Origin: Slackia sp. ZJ119
GTDB taxonomy: Bacteria > Actinomycetota > Coriobacteriia > Coriobacteriales > Eggerthellaceae
Direction: 5' to 3'
Length of the DNA stretch: 50,012 nt
Assembly: GCF_011039175.1 (NCBI RefSeq)
Contig: NZ_JAAKEN010000021.1
Location: forward strand, 1 to 50,012
Below are positions 10,748 through 19,665 of the stretch, one piece after another. The position numbers and the translations under genes were made by a program. The notes below the pieces were generated by a model. It was not told where the DNA came from. It made no database searches and worked only from the letters and a program-made list of their open reading frames with translations. The stretch's first letter is position 1; each line of letters begins with the position of its first letter.

Positions 10748-11494
10748 TTACAGGGCGACGCAGGCGATGCAAGCCAGCAGGCCGAAAGCGAGCGCAGCGG
10801 TTTCGCGCCAGGTCCAGCGGGGCTTGTCGAGCGAGGTGCGCCGGATGCCGGGCGCTCCGTAGCAGCGGGCGTCCATGGCCAGCGACAGTGCGTCGGCACG
10901 GCGGAACAGGCCGACGAACAGCGGCGCGAACACGCCTGACCAGGCCCGAAGCCGCCGCCACAGGCCGCCGGTCGCAAAGGGGGCGCACCGAGCAAGCTGA
11001 GCGGCCCGAACGCGGGAAAGCTCGTCGGCGGCAAGCGGAATGAAGCGCACAGCGAGCGAAAGCGTGGTGGCGACGTCGTCGACGGGGACGCGCAGAAGCC
11101 GCAGCGGAGCAAGCAGCCAGCGCAGGGCGCCCATGAGCGCAGCAGACGTGGTGGAAAGCGTGAGCACGAGGCTTGCCGCCGTGAGCAGCAGGATGCGCAC
11201 GGCGACGAGAGCGCCGGTCAGCCAGCCGGCAGATGCGGCAGCAAAACCGTTGGCGATCAGCGCGAACGCAGCCAGCACGTACGCCGGCAGCAGCAAGCGG
11301 GCAAGCACGGCCGCAGACAGCCGAGATGCAACGACCGCCGCGCCGAGCAGCAGGGCGCACAAAGCCATGCCCGGTGCGCTGGCGGTCGCAAACAGCGCGA
11401 CCGAATAGGCGCACGTGAGCAGCAGCTTGACGCGGGCATCGCAAGCATGCACAGGCGAGGTGCACACCAAGGCGGATGTGGCAGAAAAAGGCAT
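10748..11494 (-). CDS. ECF transporter T component (EcfT/CbiQ family)
   Basis: The 248-residue membrane protein has about five hydrophobic segments and the two cytoplasmic coupling motifs of EcfT: RVRAAQLARCAP (about 162-173) and RADALSLAMDARCYG (about 203-217), the second normally ending ARGY. EcfT links two ATPases to an S component for vitamin or metal uptake. No EcfA ATPase or S component is nearby. In many actinobacteria ecfA-ecfA-ecfT follow rplQ; here rplQ and this gene are separated only by fic. The start at 11494 has a weak AAAGA site. Functional only if ATPases are encoded elsewhere. Confidence 0.85.
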   Translation of the reverse strand: MPFSATSALVCTSPVHACDARVKLLLTCAYSVALFATASAPGMALCALLLGAAVVASRLSAAVLARLLLPAYVLAAFALIANGFAAASAGWLTGALVAVRILLLTAASLVLTLSTTSAALMGALRWLLAPLRLLRVPVDDVATTLSLAVRFIPLAADELSRVRAAQLARCAPFATGGLWRRLRAWSGVFAPLFVGLFRRADALSLAMDARCYGAPGIRRTSLDKPRWTWRETAALAFGLLACIACVAL

Positions 11495-11608
11495 GTCTTT
11501 CAGTATGGCAGATAGACAGGTGACAACAAGACAAATGGGTGACGATCGAAGCGAAATGCAGGCGCCACAGTTACGCCTCTGCGATTGCGTGCTCGCATTT
11601 TGTCAGAT

Positions 11609-12652
11609 TCAGCGAATCTTTCGGTACCGAGTGGCGCGAGCTGCGCCGACCTTTTCGATAGCTCCTTCGGCTTGCAGCTTCTGAAGGATTCTCTCGACCG
11701 TGCGCTGGCTCATGGCGGGGTTGTCGTCCATTATCTCGCGCTTGCTGGCCGATCCTGCCAAGCCGTCGAAGTAGCAGCGAAGGACGTCTTCGCCTGTGCC
11801 GGGGGCAGACATCGCGGCCAGGCGAGCGTCGAGCTTGCCGTAGCAGGCCGCTATTACGCCGAGCATGTAGACGACGAAGGGCTCGTAATCGCTTTCGCCG
11901 CTGCCCCAGCCGACCGAACTTGCGGCAAGGACCTCATAATAGGTGCTTTTTGTGCTTTCGATCTCCGACTCGATCGATATGTATTTGCCTACGGTGTAGC
12001 CGTTGCGGTACATGAGCAACAAAGTCATGAGCCTGCTCATTCTGCCATTGCCGTCGTTGAACGGGTGGATGCTCACGAAGTCGAAGACGAACACCAAGCT
12101 CGCAAGGAGAGGGTCGTACATGCCCAGGTTGATCTGTCTGCGGTACTCGTCGCAGATGCGCTCCACCGCCGACGGCGTCGCGGCGGCGCTCGTGGGGCGG
12201 AAACGGGCGACCATCTCGCCGGAATCCGTGCGCTGTGCGATGACGTTGTCGGAGTCTTTGAACCTGCCGGCGAACGACGCATCTACGTAGCGGTAGAGGT
12301 CGCGATGGAGCTGGAGAATCACGCCAGGAGTCACGGGAATGTCATCGTGACTTTGGTGGATCATGTCCAGGACGTAGCGATATCCCGCGATCTCGCGCTC
12401 GTCGCGGTTGCAGGGCTGGGAGTCTTTGTCCATAAGCTCGCGCAGGCGCTTGTCCGTCGTTGAAATGTTCTCGATGCGGTTTGAGGCGCCCGTGGAATGT
12501 ATCTTTGCGACGTCGCAAAGCCTTGAGAGGATTTCGGGCTGGGCCTGACGATAGAGTCCTTGCCTGCCCTTGCGCTCACGCACGTCCCCCAGCGCCGCCA
12601 TGACCTTGGGGGTCATGAGCCTGGACAGTATGCGGTCGTAGTCGAATTGCAT
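11609..12652 (-). CDS. Fic family protein (AMPylase) with C-terminal winged helix
   Basis: Fic enzymes usually transfer AMP to target proteins. The 347-residue product carries the complete catalytic motif HPFNDGNGRMSR (196-207). An inhibitory-helix motif SNRIEN (57-62, S-x3-E-N) precedes the Fic core, so the enzyme is of the self-inhibited class with the helix N-terminal. The last 60 residues (SASKREIMDDNPAMSQRTVERILQKL) read as a winged helix-turn-helix. The ATG at 12652 follows GAGGA by eight bases; a GTG six codons upstream contains that RBS and is less likely. A 10-11 bp palindrome overlaps the promoter, so autoregulation is plausible. Confidence 0.92.
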   Translation of the reverse strand: MQFDYDRILSRLMTPKVMAALGDVRERKGRQGLYRQAQPEILSRLCDVAKIHSTGASNRIENISTTDKRLRELMDKDSQPCNRDEREIAGYRYVLDMIHQSHDDIPVTPGVILQLHRDLYRYVDASFAGRFKDSDNVIAQRTDSGEMVARFRPTSAAATPSAVERICDEYRRQINLGMYDPLLASLVFVFDFVSIHPFNDGNGRMSRLMTLLLMYRNGYTVGKYISIESEIESTKSTYYEVLAASSVGWGSGESDYEPFVVYMLGVIAACYGKLDARLAAMSAPGTGEDVLRCYFDGLAGSASKREIMDDNPAMSQRTVERILQKLQAEGAIEKVGAARATRYRKIR

Positions 12653-12678
12653 AGTTCGTATCCTCGCCACCTGAAAAG

Positions 12679-12719
12679 TATCTTAGCCATATAATACCAT
12701 TTTGGCTAAGATATGTGAA
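12679..12719 (-). promoter_or_regulatory. fic promoter with palindromic operator
   Basis: Minus-strand TTCACA (-35, 12719-12714) and TATTAT (-10, 12696-12691) are 17 bases apart. The perfect inverted repeat TATCTTAGCCA (12679-12689) / TGGCTAAGATA (12703-12713) places one arm in the spacer and one just downstream of the -10. This geometry is typical of repressor control. Confidence 0.7.
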
Positions 12720-12834
12720 AAACAACATTGTGCCAGGATTGTGCTTCGTCAACATCTTCAGACGGTGCGGAGTGCTTTTGTAACTCACGCAAAAGCCCGC
12801 CCGACCCGCGCCGGGGGCACCGCCCCGAAACGCA

Positions 12835-12865
12835 AGAAAGGCCGCCGGACGGCGACCCTTCTTGT
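12835..12865 (-). terminator. Terminator of the infA-rplQ operon
   Basis: AAGAAAGGCCGCC and GGCGACCCTTCTT form a stem around GGAC, with one wobble and a small bulge. On the minus strand it is followed by a CTTTCTTGCGTTT tract. It lies about 75 bases after the rplQ stop. Confidence 0.6.
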
Positions 12866-12939
12866 GATTCAGCAGCATGTCGGACATGCGGTCGTTTCAG
12901 CGAACGGGCGCCTCTTCGGCGGACGCTCGCCTCCCCGAC

Positions 12940-13563
12940 TTATTCGGCCTTGGGGGCTTCGGCTTCCTTGGCAGCCTCGGCTTCGGCCTCTTCGGCCTCT
13001 TCCTTGGCTTCTTCGGCGGTCTCGGCAGCCTCTTCGGCAGCCTTCTCTTCGCCGGCCTCTTCCTTGGCCTCTACGGCTTCTTCGACCTTTTCTTCAAGCT
13101 CGGCGGCCGGCTTTTCCTCTTCAGCCTTCTCGACCTTCTTGGGAGCAGCCTTCTTCGGCGTCGCCTTCTTGGCGGCAGCCTTGCGCTCGGCCTTCGGCAC
13201 GCACGGCTCGGTGACCAGCTCCATGATGACCATGGGGGCGTTGTCGCCCTTGCGGTTGCCCAGCTTCATGATGCGCGTGTAGCCGCCCGGACGGTCCTGC
13301 CACAGACCCTGCTCGACCTTCTGGAAGATCTCGCGCACGAGCTCTTTGTCGCCCAGCGCCGCGATGGCCAGACGGCGGGAATGCAAGTCGCCGCGCTTGG
13401 CCCACGTGATGATCTTGTCGACGAGCGGACGAATCTCCTTCGCGCGGGACTCGACCGTCTTGATGCGGTCGTTCAGGAACAGTGCCTGGGCCAGGCTCTT
13501 CTTCATGGCCTTGGTGTGGCTGAAGTCGGTCCCCAGCTTGCGGCCCTTGTAATGATGTCGCAT
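12940..13563 (-). CDS. rplQ: 50S ribosomal protein bL17 with long acidic tail
   Basis: The first 118 residues are standard bL17 (MRHHYKGRKLGTDFSHTKAM start; RIMKLGNRKGDNAPMVIMELV end), a protein at the exit-tunnel side of the large subunit. A tail of about 85 residues follows, first Lys/Ala/Pro-rich (AAAKKATPKKAAPKK), then almost entirely Glu, Ala and Lys, giving 207 residues against roughly 120 in most bacteria. Such extensions occur in other actinobacteria. It is the last gene of the infA-rplQ operon, 11 bases after rpoA. Confidence 0.97.
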   Translation of the reverse strand: MRHHYKGRKLGTDFSHTKAMKKSLAQALFLNDRIKTVESRAKEIRPLVDKIITWAKRGDLHSRRLAIAALGDKELVREIFQKVEQGLWQDRPGGYTRIMKLGNRKGDNAPMVIMELVTEPCVPKAERKAAAKKATPKKAAPKKVEKAEEEKPAAELEEKVEEAVEAKEEAGEEKAAEEAAETAEEAKEEAEEAEAEAAKEAEAPKAE

Positions 13564-13574
13564 AACTAATTCTC

Positions 13575-14525
13575 CTAAAGCTTCAAATTGAGATCCATGG
13601 AAATGAGCTTGTCTTTCACTTCCTCGATGGACTTCGCACCGAAGTTCCTGATGTTGAGCAGGTCGTTCTCGGAGAACTCGACCAGCTGGCGCACGGAGTG
13701 GATGCCCGCGCGCTTCAGGCAGTTGTACGAACGCACCGACAAGTCCAAGTCCTCAATCTGCTTGTCCAGTTCGGCGTTGGATTCCTGGCCTTCGGGCGCG
13801 AAGATGGACGGCACTTCGCCTTCCTCTTCGTCGACCACGTCGGACAGGCTCAAGAACGCCCCCATGTACTGGTTGATGATGTTGGCCGCGCGGCACACCG
13901 CATCGGTCGCGGTGAGCGAGCCGTCGGTCTCAACCTCCAGCACAAGCTTGTCGTAGTCGGTGCGCTGACCGACGCGCGTGTCCGTCACGTCGATGGTGCA
14001 CCGGCGAACCGGCGAGAACAACGAATCCACATGGATGACGCCGATGGGGTCTTCCGTGCGCTTGTTACGTTCTGCTGACACATAGCCGCGGCCGACGCCG
14101 ATGCGAATGGTCATGTCGAGCTGGCCGCCGTCGGTGACCGTCGCGATGACATGATCGGGGTTGACCAGGCTGAACTCGGTGGGCACTGCCAGGTCGGCGC
14201 CGGTGACCGTGCAGGGGCCTTCGGCGGAGACATGGGCGGTGGCTTCCTCGACATCGTCGTTCAAAGCCGCGAAGACGAGGCCTTTCACGTTCAGCACGAT
14301 GTCGGTGATGTCTTCGATGACGCCTTCAGCGGTCGTGAACTCATGCTGCACGCCCTCGATCTGGATGGCCGTGGCCTTGGCGCCGTCCAAGGAGGACAGC
14401 AGGACGCGGCGCATGCAGTTACCCAGCGTGTAACCATAGCCGCGCTCGAGGGGTTCGACGATGAAGCGCGCTACTGTGTCGTTTACTTCTTCCGTTGTTA
14501 CCGTCGGCCTCATGAACTCTGTCAT
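13575..14525 (-). CDS. rpoA: RNA polymerase subunit alpha
   Basis: This subunit assembles RNA polymerase and contacts promoters and activators. The 316-residue protein has the N-terminal assembly domain (EPLERGYGYTLGNCMRRVLLSSL, written here in part) and the C-terminal DNA-binding domain (LKRAGIHSVRQLVEFSE, NIRNFGAKSIEEVK). The ATG at 14525 is chosen because GGAGG lies ten bases upstream; a TTG three codons earlier is too close to that site. Gene order rpsD-rpoA-rplQ is conserved. Confidence 0.98.
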   Translation of the reverse strand: MTEFMRPTVTTEEVNDTVARFIVEPLERGYGYTLGNCMRRVLLSSLDGAKATAIQIEGVQHEFTTAEGVIEDITDIVLNVKGLVFAALNDDVEEATAHVSAEGPCTVTGADLAVPTEFSLVNPDHVIATVTDGGQLDMTIRIGVGRGYVSAERNKRTEDPIGVIHVDSLFSPVRRCTIDVTDTRVGQRTDYDKLVLEVETDGSLTATDAVCRAANIINQYMGAFLSLSDVVDEEEGEVPSIFAPEGQESNAELDKQIEDLDLSVRSYNCLKRAGIHSVRQLVEFSENDLLNIRNFGAKSIEEVKDKLISMDLNLKL

Positions 14526-14555
14526 GTTTGGCAAGCCTCCTTAGCTTCGCAGCGA

Positions 14556-15182
14556 TTACTTCGAGTAGAGTTCGACGATGAGCTGTTCGCGAATGTCCAG
14601 ATCGATCTGATCGCGCTGCGGAAGGGCGAGCACGCTGCCCTGAAGTTTCTCGATGTCAACCTCGAGCCAGGCCGGAACCTGCACGCGCTCGTTGCTGATG
14701 AGGGCGCTCTTGATGACGAGCATGTCGCGAGCCTTGGGGGCGACGGCCACCAGGTCGCCGGGGCGCACGCGGAACGACGGGATGTCGACGCGACGGCCGT
14801 TGACGGAGATGTGTCCGTGACGCACCTGCTGACGAGCTTCAGCGCGAGACTTGGCAAAGCCCAGGCGATACACGACGTTGTCCAGGCGCGACTCAAGGAT
14901 GCGCAGAAGGTTCTCGCCGGTAACGCCCTGCTGGCGGTTGGCCATGTCGTAGTAGTGGCGGAACTGCTTCTCCATGACGCCGTAGATGCGCTTGGTCTTC
15001 TGCTTCTCGCGCAGCTGCTGGCGGTATTCGCTTTCCTTCACGCGCTTCTTGCCGGCCTCGCCGGGGGCGTAGTTGCGGCGCTCCATTGCGCACTTTTCCG
15101 TGTAGCAGCGGTCGCCCTTCAGGAAGAGCTTCGCACCTTCACGACGGCACAAACGGCAGTCCGCTCCAGTATAACGAGCCAT
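14556..15182 (-). CDS. rpsD: 30S ribosomal protein uS4
   Basis: uS4 nucleates small-subunit assembly by binding 16S rRNA. The 208-residue protein keeps four cysteines near the N-terminus (CRLC at 9-12, CYTEKC at 26-31), so it is the zinc-binding form. The S4 RNA-binding domain follows (about 98-160, [11 protein letters not shown]...[15 protein letters not shown]). It sits between rpsK and rpoA. Confidence 0.98.
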   Translation of the reverse strand: MARYTGADCRLCRREGAKLFLKGDRCYTEKCAMERRNYAPGEAGKKRVKESEYRQQLREKQKTKRIYGVMEKQFRHYYDMANRQQGVTGENLLRILESRLDNVVYRLGFAKSRAEARQQVRHGHISVNGRRVDIPSFRVRPGDLVAVAPKARDMLVIKSALISNERVQVPAWLEVDIEKLQGSVLALPQRDQIDLDIREQLIVELYSK

Positions 15183-15200
15183 ATTTCTTGATCCTTTCAG

Positions 15201-15599
15201 TTACACGCGACGACGCTTGCGCGGACGGCAGCCATTATGCGGGATGGGGGTGCAATCCTGGATGCTCGAAACCTCCAGGCCAGCAGCCTGCAGCGAGCGG
15301 ATGGCGGTCTCGCGGCCAGAGCCCGGACCCTTCACGAAGACGGCCACCTTGCGCAGGCCGTGCTCCATGGCGGTCTTGGCGGCAGCCTCGGCGGCCATTT
15401 GAGCGGCGAACGGGGTCGACTTGCGCGAACCCTTGAAGCCGACGGTGCCAGCCGACTGCCAAGCAATGACGTTGCCTTGCGGATCAGTGATGCTCACGAT
15501 GGTGTTGTTGAACGTGGACTTGATGTGAGCAGCGCCCACGGCAATATTCTTACGCTCAGAACGCTTGACGCGCGTGTTGCGTACGTTTTTCTTAGCCAT
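15201..15599 (-). CDS. rpsK: 30S ribosomal protein uS11
   Basis: A 132-residue uS11 with the conserved core [21 protein letters not shown] and the C-terminal signature [18 protein letters not shown]. It forms part of the mRNA platform of the small subunit. The gene starts 15 bases after rpsM in the operon. Confidence 0.98.
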   Translation of the reverse strand: MAKKNVRNTRVKRSERKNIAVGAAHIKSTFNNTIVSITDPQGNVIAWQSAGTVGFKGSRKSTPFAAQMAAEAAAKTAMEHGLRKVAVFVKGPGSGRETAIRSLQAAGLEVSSIQDCTPIPHNGCRPRKRRRV

Positions 15600-15614
15600 T
15601 TAGCGATAACCTCA

Positions 15615-15983
15615 CTACTTCTTCTTGCCGCCGATTTGCTTACGAGGACCCTTGCGCGTGCGAGCGTTCGTGTGCGTGCGCTGGCCGCGAACAGGCAGGC
15701 CGCGGCGATGGCGAAGGCCGCGGTAGCAGCCGATCTCCATGAGGCGCTTCACGTTCTGGCTCACCTCGCGATGCAGGTCGCCTTCGACTTTCAGGTTGCC
15801 CTGAATGTAGTCGCGCAACTTCGTGAGGTCCTCCTCGGTGAGATCCTTCACGCGGACGTCCGGGTCGACGCCCGTTTCCGCGATGATCTTTTTCGAGGTG
15901 GTCAGGCCGATGCCATAGATGTAGGTCAATGCGATCTCAATGCGCTTGTCGCGGGGAAGATCGACACCAATAAGACGTGCCAT
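15615..15983 (-). CDS. rpsM: 30S ribosomal protein uS13
   Basis: A 122-residue uS13, which bridges the subunits and contacts P-site t[23 protein letters not shown] is the family N-terminus, and [20 protein letters not shown] with a basic GGKKK tail closes it. It lies between rpmJ and rpsK. Confidence 0.98.
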   Translation of the reverse strand: MARLIGVDLPRDKRIEIALTYIYGIGLTTSKKIIAETGVDPDVRVKDLTEEDLTKLRDYIQGNLKVEGDLHREVSQNVKRLMEIGCYRGLRHRRGLPVRGQRTHTNARTRKGPRKQIGGKKK

Positions 15984-16003
15984 GAACTCAGTCCCTTTCT
16001 TCC

Positions 16004-16117
16004 TTAGCCCTGACGCTGCTTATGGCGCGGGTTCTCGCAAATGACGAGCACCTTGCCGTGGCGTCGAATGATCTTGCACTTGTCGCACATTTTTTTGACC
16101 GAAGGGCGTACCTTCAT
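16004..16117 (-). CDS. rpmJ: 50S ribosomal protein bL36
   Basis: This 37-residue protein reads [19 protein letters not shown] and then [18 protein letters not shown]. Cys11, Cys14, Cys27 and His32 form the zinc site, so it is the zinc-binding C+ type. It is short but in its conserved place between infA and rpsM, with GAAAGGAAAG upstream of the ATG. Confidence 0.97.
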   Translation of the reverse strand: MKVRPSVKKMCDKCKIIRRHGKVLVICENPRHKQRQG

Positions 16118-16238
16118 ATCACTTTCCTTTCGGTTATGCGTCTACCAAATCTATCGTCACACCCAGCCGCTGGTGGTTTTTTCGCAGGCTGACCACGCCG
16201 CTTGTCGAAACGGCGCCTTTTTGATCGCTGAAGCTTCG

Positions 16239-16457
16239 TTACTTGAAGCGATAGGTGATGCGACCGCGGTTGAGGTCGTACACCGACAGTTCGACCGTGA
16301 CCTTGTCGCCCGGCAGAATCTTGATGTAGTGCATGCGCATCTTGCCGGAGATATGGGCGAGGATCTTGTGCCCGTTTTCGAGCTCCACCTTGAACATGGC
16401 GTTGGGCAGAGCTTCGAGCACCGTGCCTTCAAGCTCAATGACGTCTTGTTTGGTCAA
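16239..16457 (-). CDS. infA: Translation initiation factor IF-1
   Basis: The 72-residue single OB-fold protein binds the ribosomal A site during initiation. [20 protein letters not shown] at the start and [20 protein letters not shown] at the end are characteristic. It is the first gene of the infA-rplQ operon; a long 5' leader of about 275 bases separates it from the predicted promoter. Confidence 0.98.
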   Translation of the reverse strand: MTKQDVIELEGTVLEALPNAMFKVELENGHKILAHISGKMRMHYIKILPGDKVTVELSVYDLNRGRITYRFK

Positions 16458-16737
16458 AACTGCTCCTTTATGCTTTGCGGACCTTTTGCAGCGACCATGA
16501 ATAATAGCTCAAAGAAGCACGGGGGGACGAAAAAGGTGTTTGAGCACACAAAGCCAACAAACCTTGTTGGTTGAACGTACCTGCTTGTCAGGCGAGCGGT
16601 CTTTCAGCCGCGCAGCCCTGAGGTTGCCTTCCCCAGAAGCCGCCAGGTATGTGCGCCAGATGGCGCGGCCGCCTTGTCGGCCCGGATGCGCTTGCGTGGT
16701 TGCGGAAAAGTCGCGCATCCGAAAGATGAGTGTAAGC
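16458..16737 (-). other. Long leader of the infA operon
   Basis: No gene is visible. The leader includes a short hairpin AACAAACC..GGTTG near 16552-16573 and CG-rich stretches. Whether it carries a regulatory fold, such as a ribosomal-protein autoregulation site, cannot be decided by eye. Confidence 0.4.
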
Positions 16738-16766
16738 ACTGTAGCAGAAAGAGAAGCGGGGTGCAA
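16738..16766 (-). promoter_or_regulatory. infA-rplQ operon promoter
   Basis: Minus-strand TTGCAC (16766-16761) and TACAGT (16743-16738) are 17 bases apart, close to sigma-70 consensus, and point at infA. Confidence 0.75.
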
Positions 16767-16941
16767 GGGGGTCGCGCACGTCCGGCACGGGAATCTCGCA
16801 GGCGCACGCGAACGAGCGCCGCAAGCGGGGCAGCCGCCGGGTGCAACGCGCCGCAGGCGGGGCCGGGTGCTGGGAAAGTCGCATCGCGGGCGGGGCCGGG
16901 TGCAACTATGAGTAATTCGCTCAGCTTTGATGAAGCGCCGC
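16767..16941. repeat. GC-rich short direct repeats between feoAB and infA promoter
   Basis: GGCGGGGCCGGGTGC occurs twice (about 16857-16871 and 16891-16905), with a weaker relative near 16827. No gene or terminator with a T-run is seen. Confidence 0.5.
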
Positions 16942-19506
16942 CTACGCGCCCTTTCGCGCACGCTTCGCACCGACGAAGCGCACGACGGCGAACACGACCA
17001 CGAAGACGCCGACGATCACAGCGGCGATGGCCGGCGCTCCCAAGCCCGCCGCCAAACAGGCGCCCACGACCACGCGCACGCACAACGCCGCGACCCAGGC
17101 CACCGTCAGCGTTCCTCCCGCCACGCCGAGCGCCCACGCGCCGCCCAATTCGCGGCGCACCGCAGCCAACGCGGCCACGCACGGCGTGTACAGCAGGCAA
17201 AACACCAAAAACGTGAGGGCCGTCAGCGTGGAAAGCGACGCCACGATGGCTTCCGTCGACCCGAACAGGATGGACAGCGTGGACACGACGCTTTCCTTCG
17301 CCATGACGCCGGTCACCAACGCGCTGGTCACGCGCCAGTCGGCAAATCCCAGCGGCGCGAACACCGGCGACACCCATCCGGCGATGACCGCCAGCATCGA
17401 CCCTTCCCCATCGGCCACCACGTTCATGCCGAAGTCGAACGTCTGCAGAAACCAGATGACGATGGTCGCGATGAAAATGACGGTGAACGCACGCTCCAAA
17501 AAGTCCTTCGCCTTTTCCCACAGCAGCTGGCCCACGTTGCGCCAGCTGGGAAAACGGTAGTTCGGCAGCTCCATGACGAACGGCACGGCCTCGCCGGAAA
17601 ACAGCGTGCGGCGCAAAAGCAGCGCCACGAGCACGCCTATGAGGATGCCTCCGAAATACAGTCCCACCATGACCGCGGCCGCCATGGTCGGGAAGAACGC
17701 GGCGGCGAAAAAGCCGTAGATGGGCAGCTTGGCCGAACAGCTCATGAACGGCGTGAGCAGGATGGTCATCTTGCGGTCGCGCTCGGAAGGCAGCGTGCGG
17801 CTGGCCATGACGGCAGGCACGGTGCAGCCGAAGCCGACGAGCATCGGCACGATCGAACGGCCCGACAGCCCCACGCGACGCAGCAGCTTGTCCATCACGA
17901 ACGCGATGCGGGCCATGTACCCCGTGTCTTCCAAAAGCGACAGGAAGAAGAACAGCGTCACGATGATGGGCAGAAACGACAGCACGCTGCCCACGCCGTT
18001 GAACACGCCGTCGATGACGAGCGATTGCAGCACGTCGTTGACCTGGGCCGCAGCCAGAGCACCCGACACCGCGTCTGTCAGCGCGGAAATGCCGGCCTCC
18101 AGCCAGTCGGACAGAAACGCGCCGATGACGTTGAACGTGAGCCAAAACACCGCCGCCATGATGGCCACGAACGCCGGAATGGCCGTGAAAGGCCCGGTCA
18201 GGATGCGGTCGATGCGCACAGAACGCGCGTGCTCGCGGCTTTCCTGCGGCTTGATGACACACTGCTCGCACACCCGCTCGATGAACGAGAAGCGCATGTC
18301 GGCGATGGCGGCCGCCCGGTCGAGCCCGCGCTCGACCTCCATCTGCGCCACGATGTGCTCAAGGGCGTCCTTCTCGTTGTCGTCGAGCTGCAGGCGGCGC
18401 AGCACCATCGGGTCGCCCTCTGCCAGCTTCGCCGCCGCGAACCGCAGCGGAATGCCGGCCCGCTCGGCGTGGTCTTCGATGAGGTGCATGATGCCGTGCA
18501 AACACCGGTGCACCGCGCCGCCGTGCTCGTCGGACGGGCAGAAGTCCTGCACCGACGGCGGCTCCTGGAACCGCGCCACGTGCAGCGCATGGTCCACAAG
18601 CTCGGCCGTGCCCTCGTTTTTCGCCGCCACGAGCGGCACGACGGGGATGCCCAGCAGCGCCTCCATGCGGTTCACTTCGACCGTGCCGCCGTTGCCTTCC
18701 ACCTCGTCCATCATGTTGAGGGCCAAAACCGTCGGAATGCCCAGCTCAAGCAGCTGCATCGTCAGGTAGAGGTTGCGTTCGATGTTCGTGGCGTCCACGA
18801 TGTTAATGATGCCGCGCGGCCGGCGCGACACGTCGTAGGGCACGTCGGCCCCCGACTCGGCGCTGTAGTCGACGCCCTCCGCCGCACCGAGCAGGAATTC
18901 GCGCGTGACCACCTCTTCGCTGGAATAGGGCGACATGGAATAGATGCCCGGCAGGTCGGTGACGAGCGTTTGCGGGCGGTCCTTGATGCGGCCGTCTTTG
19001 CGGTCGACCGTGACGCCGGGGAAGTTGCCGACGTGCTGGTTGGCGCCCGTCAGCGCGTTGAACAGCGTGGTTTTGCCGCAGTTCTGGTTCCCCACCAGCG
19101 CAAACGTCAGCTCGGCGTCGCGCGGAAGGGGGTGTTCGGTCGCGCGGTCGTGAAACTTGCCGCGCTCGCCCAGACCGGGGTGTTCGGCGGCGCGGGCGTG
19201 CAGCGGATCGTCCGGCTCGAAGGCCGGGCCGCGGTCGCGGGCGCCGGGCGCGACGGGGCACGCCAGTTCGGCGTTGCGGACGTCTTCCACGACGATGCGT
19301 TCGGCGTCGGCCAGACGCAGCGTCAGTTCGTAGTTGCGCACGCGCACCTCGACCGGGTCCCCCAGCGGGGCGTGCTTGACCATGGCGACCGTCGCCTGGG
19401 GGATCATCCCCATGTCAAGCAGGTGTTGGCGCAGCGATCCTTCGCCTCCCACCGTCGCAACCGTTGCTGCCTTGCCGATGGGAAGCTTGTCGAGCGTTAT
19501 AGTCAT
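16942..19506 (-). CDS. feoB: Ferrous iron transporter, FeoA-FeoB fusion
   Basis: The 854-residue protein imports Fe(II) across the cytoplasmic membrane. Residues 1-76 form a FeoA-type SH3-like domain (LPIGKAATVATV, LRQHLLDMGMIPQ). After a charged linker comes the G domain (about 125-300): G1 GNQNCGKTT, G2 within VGNFPGVTV, G3 DLPGIYSMSPYS, G4 NMMD. The rest is the membrane domain with two Gate repeats, including GRSIVPMLVGFGCTVPAVMA and VTGVMAKESVVSTLSILFG. FeoA and FeoB are usually separate genes; the fusion is known in some anaerobes. It is a single-gene unit. No Fur or DtxR box could be assigned with confidence upstream. Confidence 0.97.
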   Translation of the reverse strand: MTITLDKLPIGKAATVATVGGEGSLRQHLLDMGMIPQATVAMVKHAPLGDPVEVRVRNYELTLRLADAERIVVEDVRNAELACPVAPGARDRGPAFEPDDPLHARAAEHPGLGERGKFHDRATEHPLPRDAELTFALVGNQNCGKTTLFNALTGANQHVGNFPGVTVDRKDGRIKDRPQTLVTDLPGIYSMSPYSSEEVVTREFLLGAAEGVDYSAESGADVPYDVSRRPRGIINIVDATNIERNLYLTMQLLELGIPTVLALNMMDEVEGNGGTVEVNRMEALLGIPVVPLVAAKNEGTAELVDHALHVARFQEPPSVQDFCPSDEHGGAVHRCLHGIMHLIEDHAERAGIPLRFAAAKLAEGDPMVLRRLQLDDNEKDALEHIVAQMEVERGLDRAAAIADMRFSFIERVCEQCVIKPQESREHARSVRIDRILTGPFTAIPAFVAIMAAVFWLTFNVIGAFLSDWLEAGISALTDAVSGALAAAQVNDVLQSLVIDGVFNGVGSVLSFLPIIVTLFFFLSLLEDTGYMARIAFVMDKLLRRVGLSGRSIVPMLVGFGCTVPAVMASRTLPSERDRKMTILLTPFMSCSAKLPIYGFFAAAFFPTMAAAVMVGLYFGGILIGVLVALLLRRTLFSGEAVPFVMELPNYRFPSWRNVGQLLWEKAKDFLERAFTVIFIATIVIWFLQTFDFGMNVVADGEGSMLAVIAGWVSPVFAPLGFADWRVTSALVTGVMAKESVVSTLSILFGSTEAIVASLSTLTALTFLVFCLLYTPCVAALAAVRRELGGAWALGVAGGTLTVAWVAALCVRVVVGACLAAGLGAPAIAAVIVGVFVVVFAVVRFVGAKRARKGA

Positions 19507-19665
19507 GGATTCCTCTTGCTTGCCTCTGCTTGCTTTTTCAAAAGTAAGCTTAGCATGACTTTTGCGGCAAAAGGGCTTTCATCCACGCGGACTCACGAAA
19601 ACCAGGAAGCGCCGCATTGCCGACAACGAGCGCCGGCTGCTTGGGTCGCAGGCCTTCGCAACCCC

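Noticed and set aside
16604-18271. A 555-codon minus-strand frame overlapping feoB
   Set aside because: It is out of frame with the clearly conserved FeoB protein and reads as Arg/Gly/His-rich sequence, typical of a shadow in GC-rich DNA.
19507-19560. A DtxR/IdeR box upstream of feoAB
   Set aside because: TAAGCTTA is symmetric, but the longer sequence does not match the IdeR or Fur consensus closely enough.
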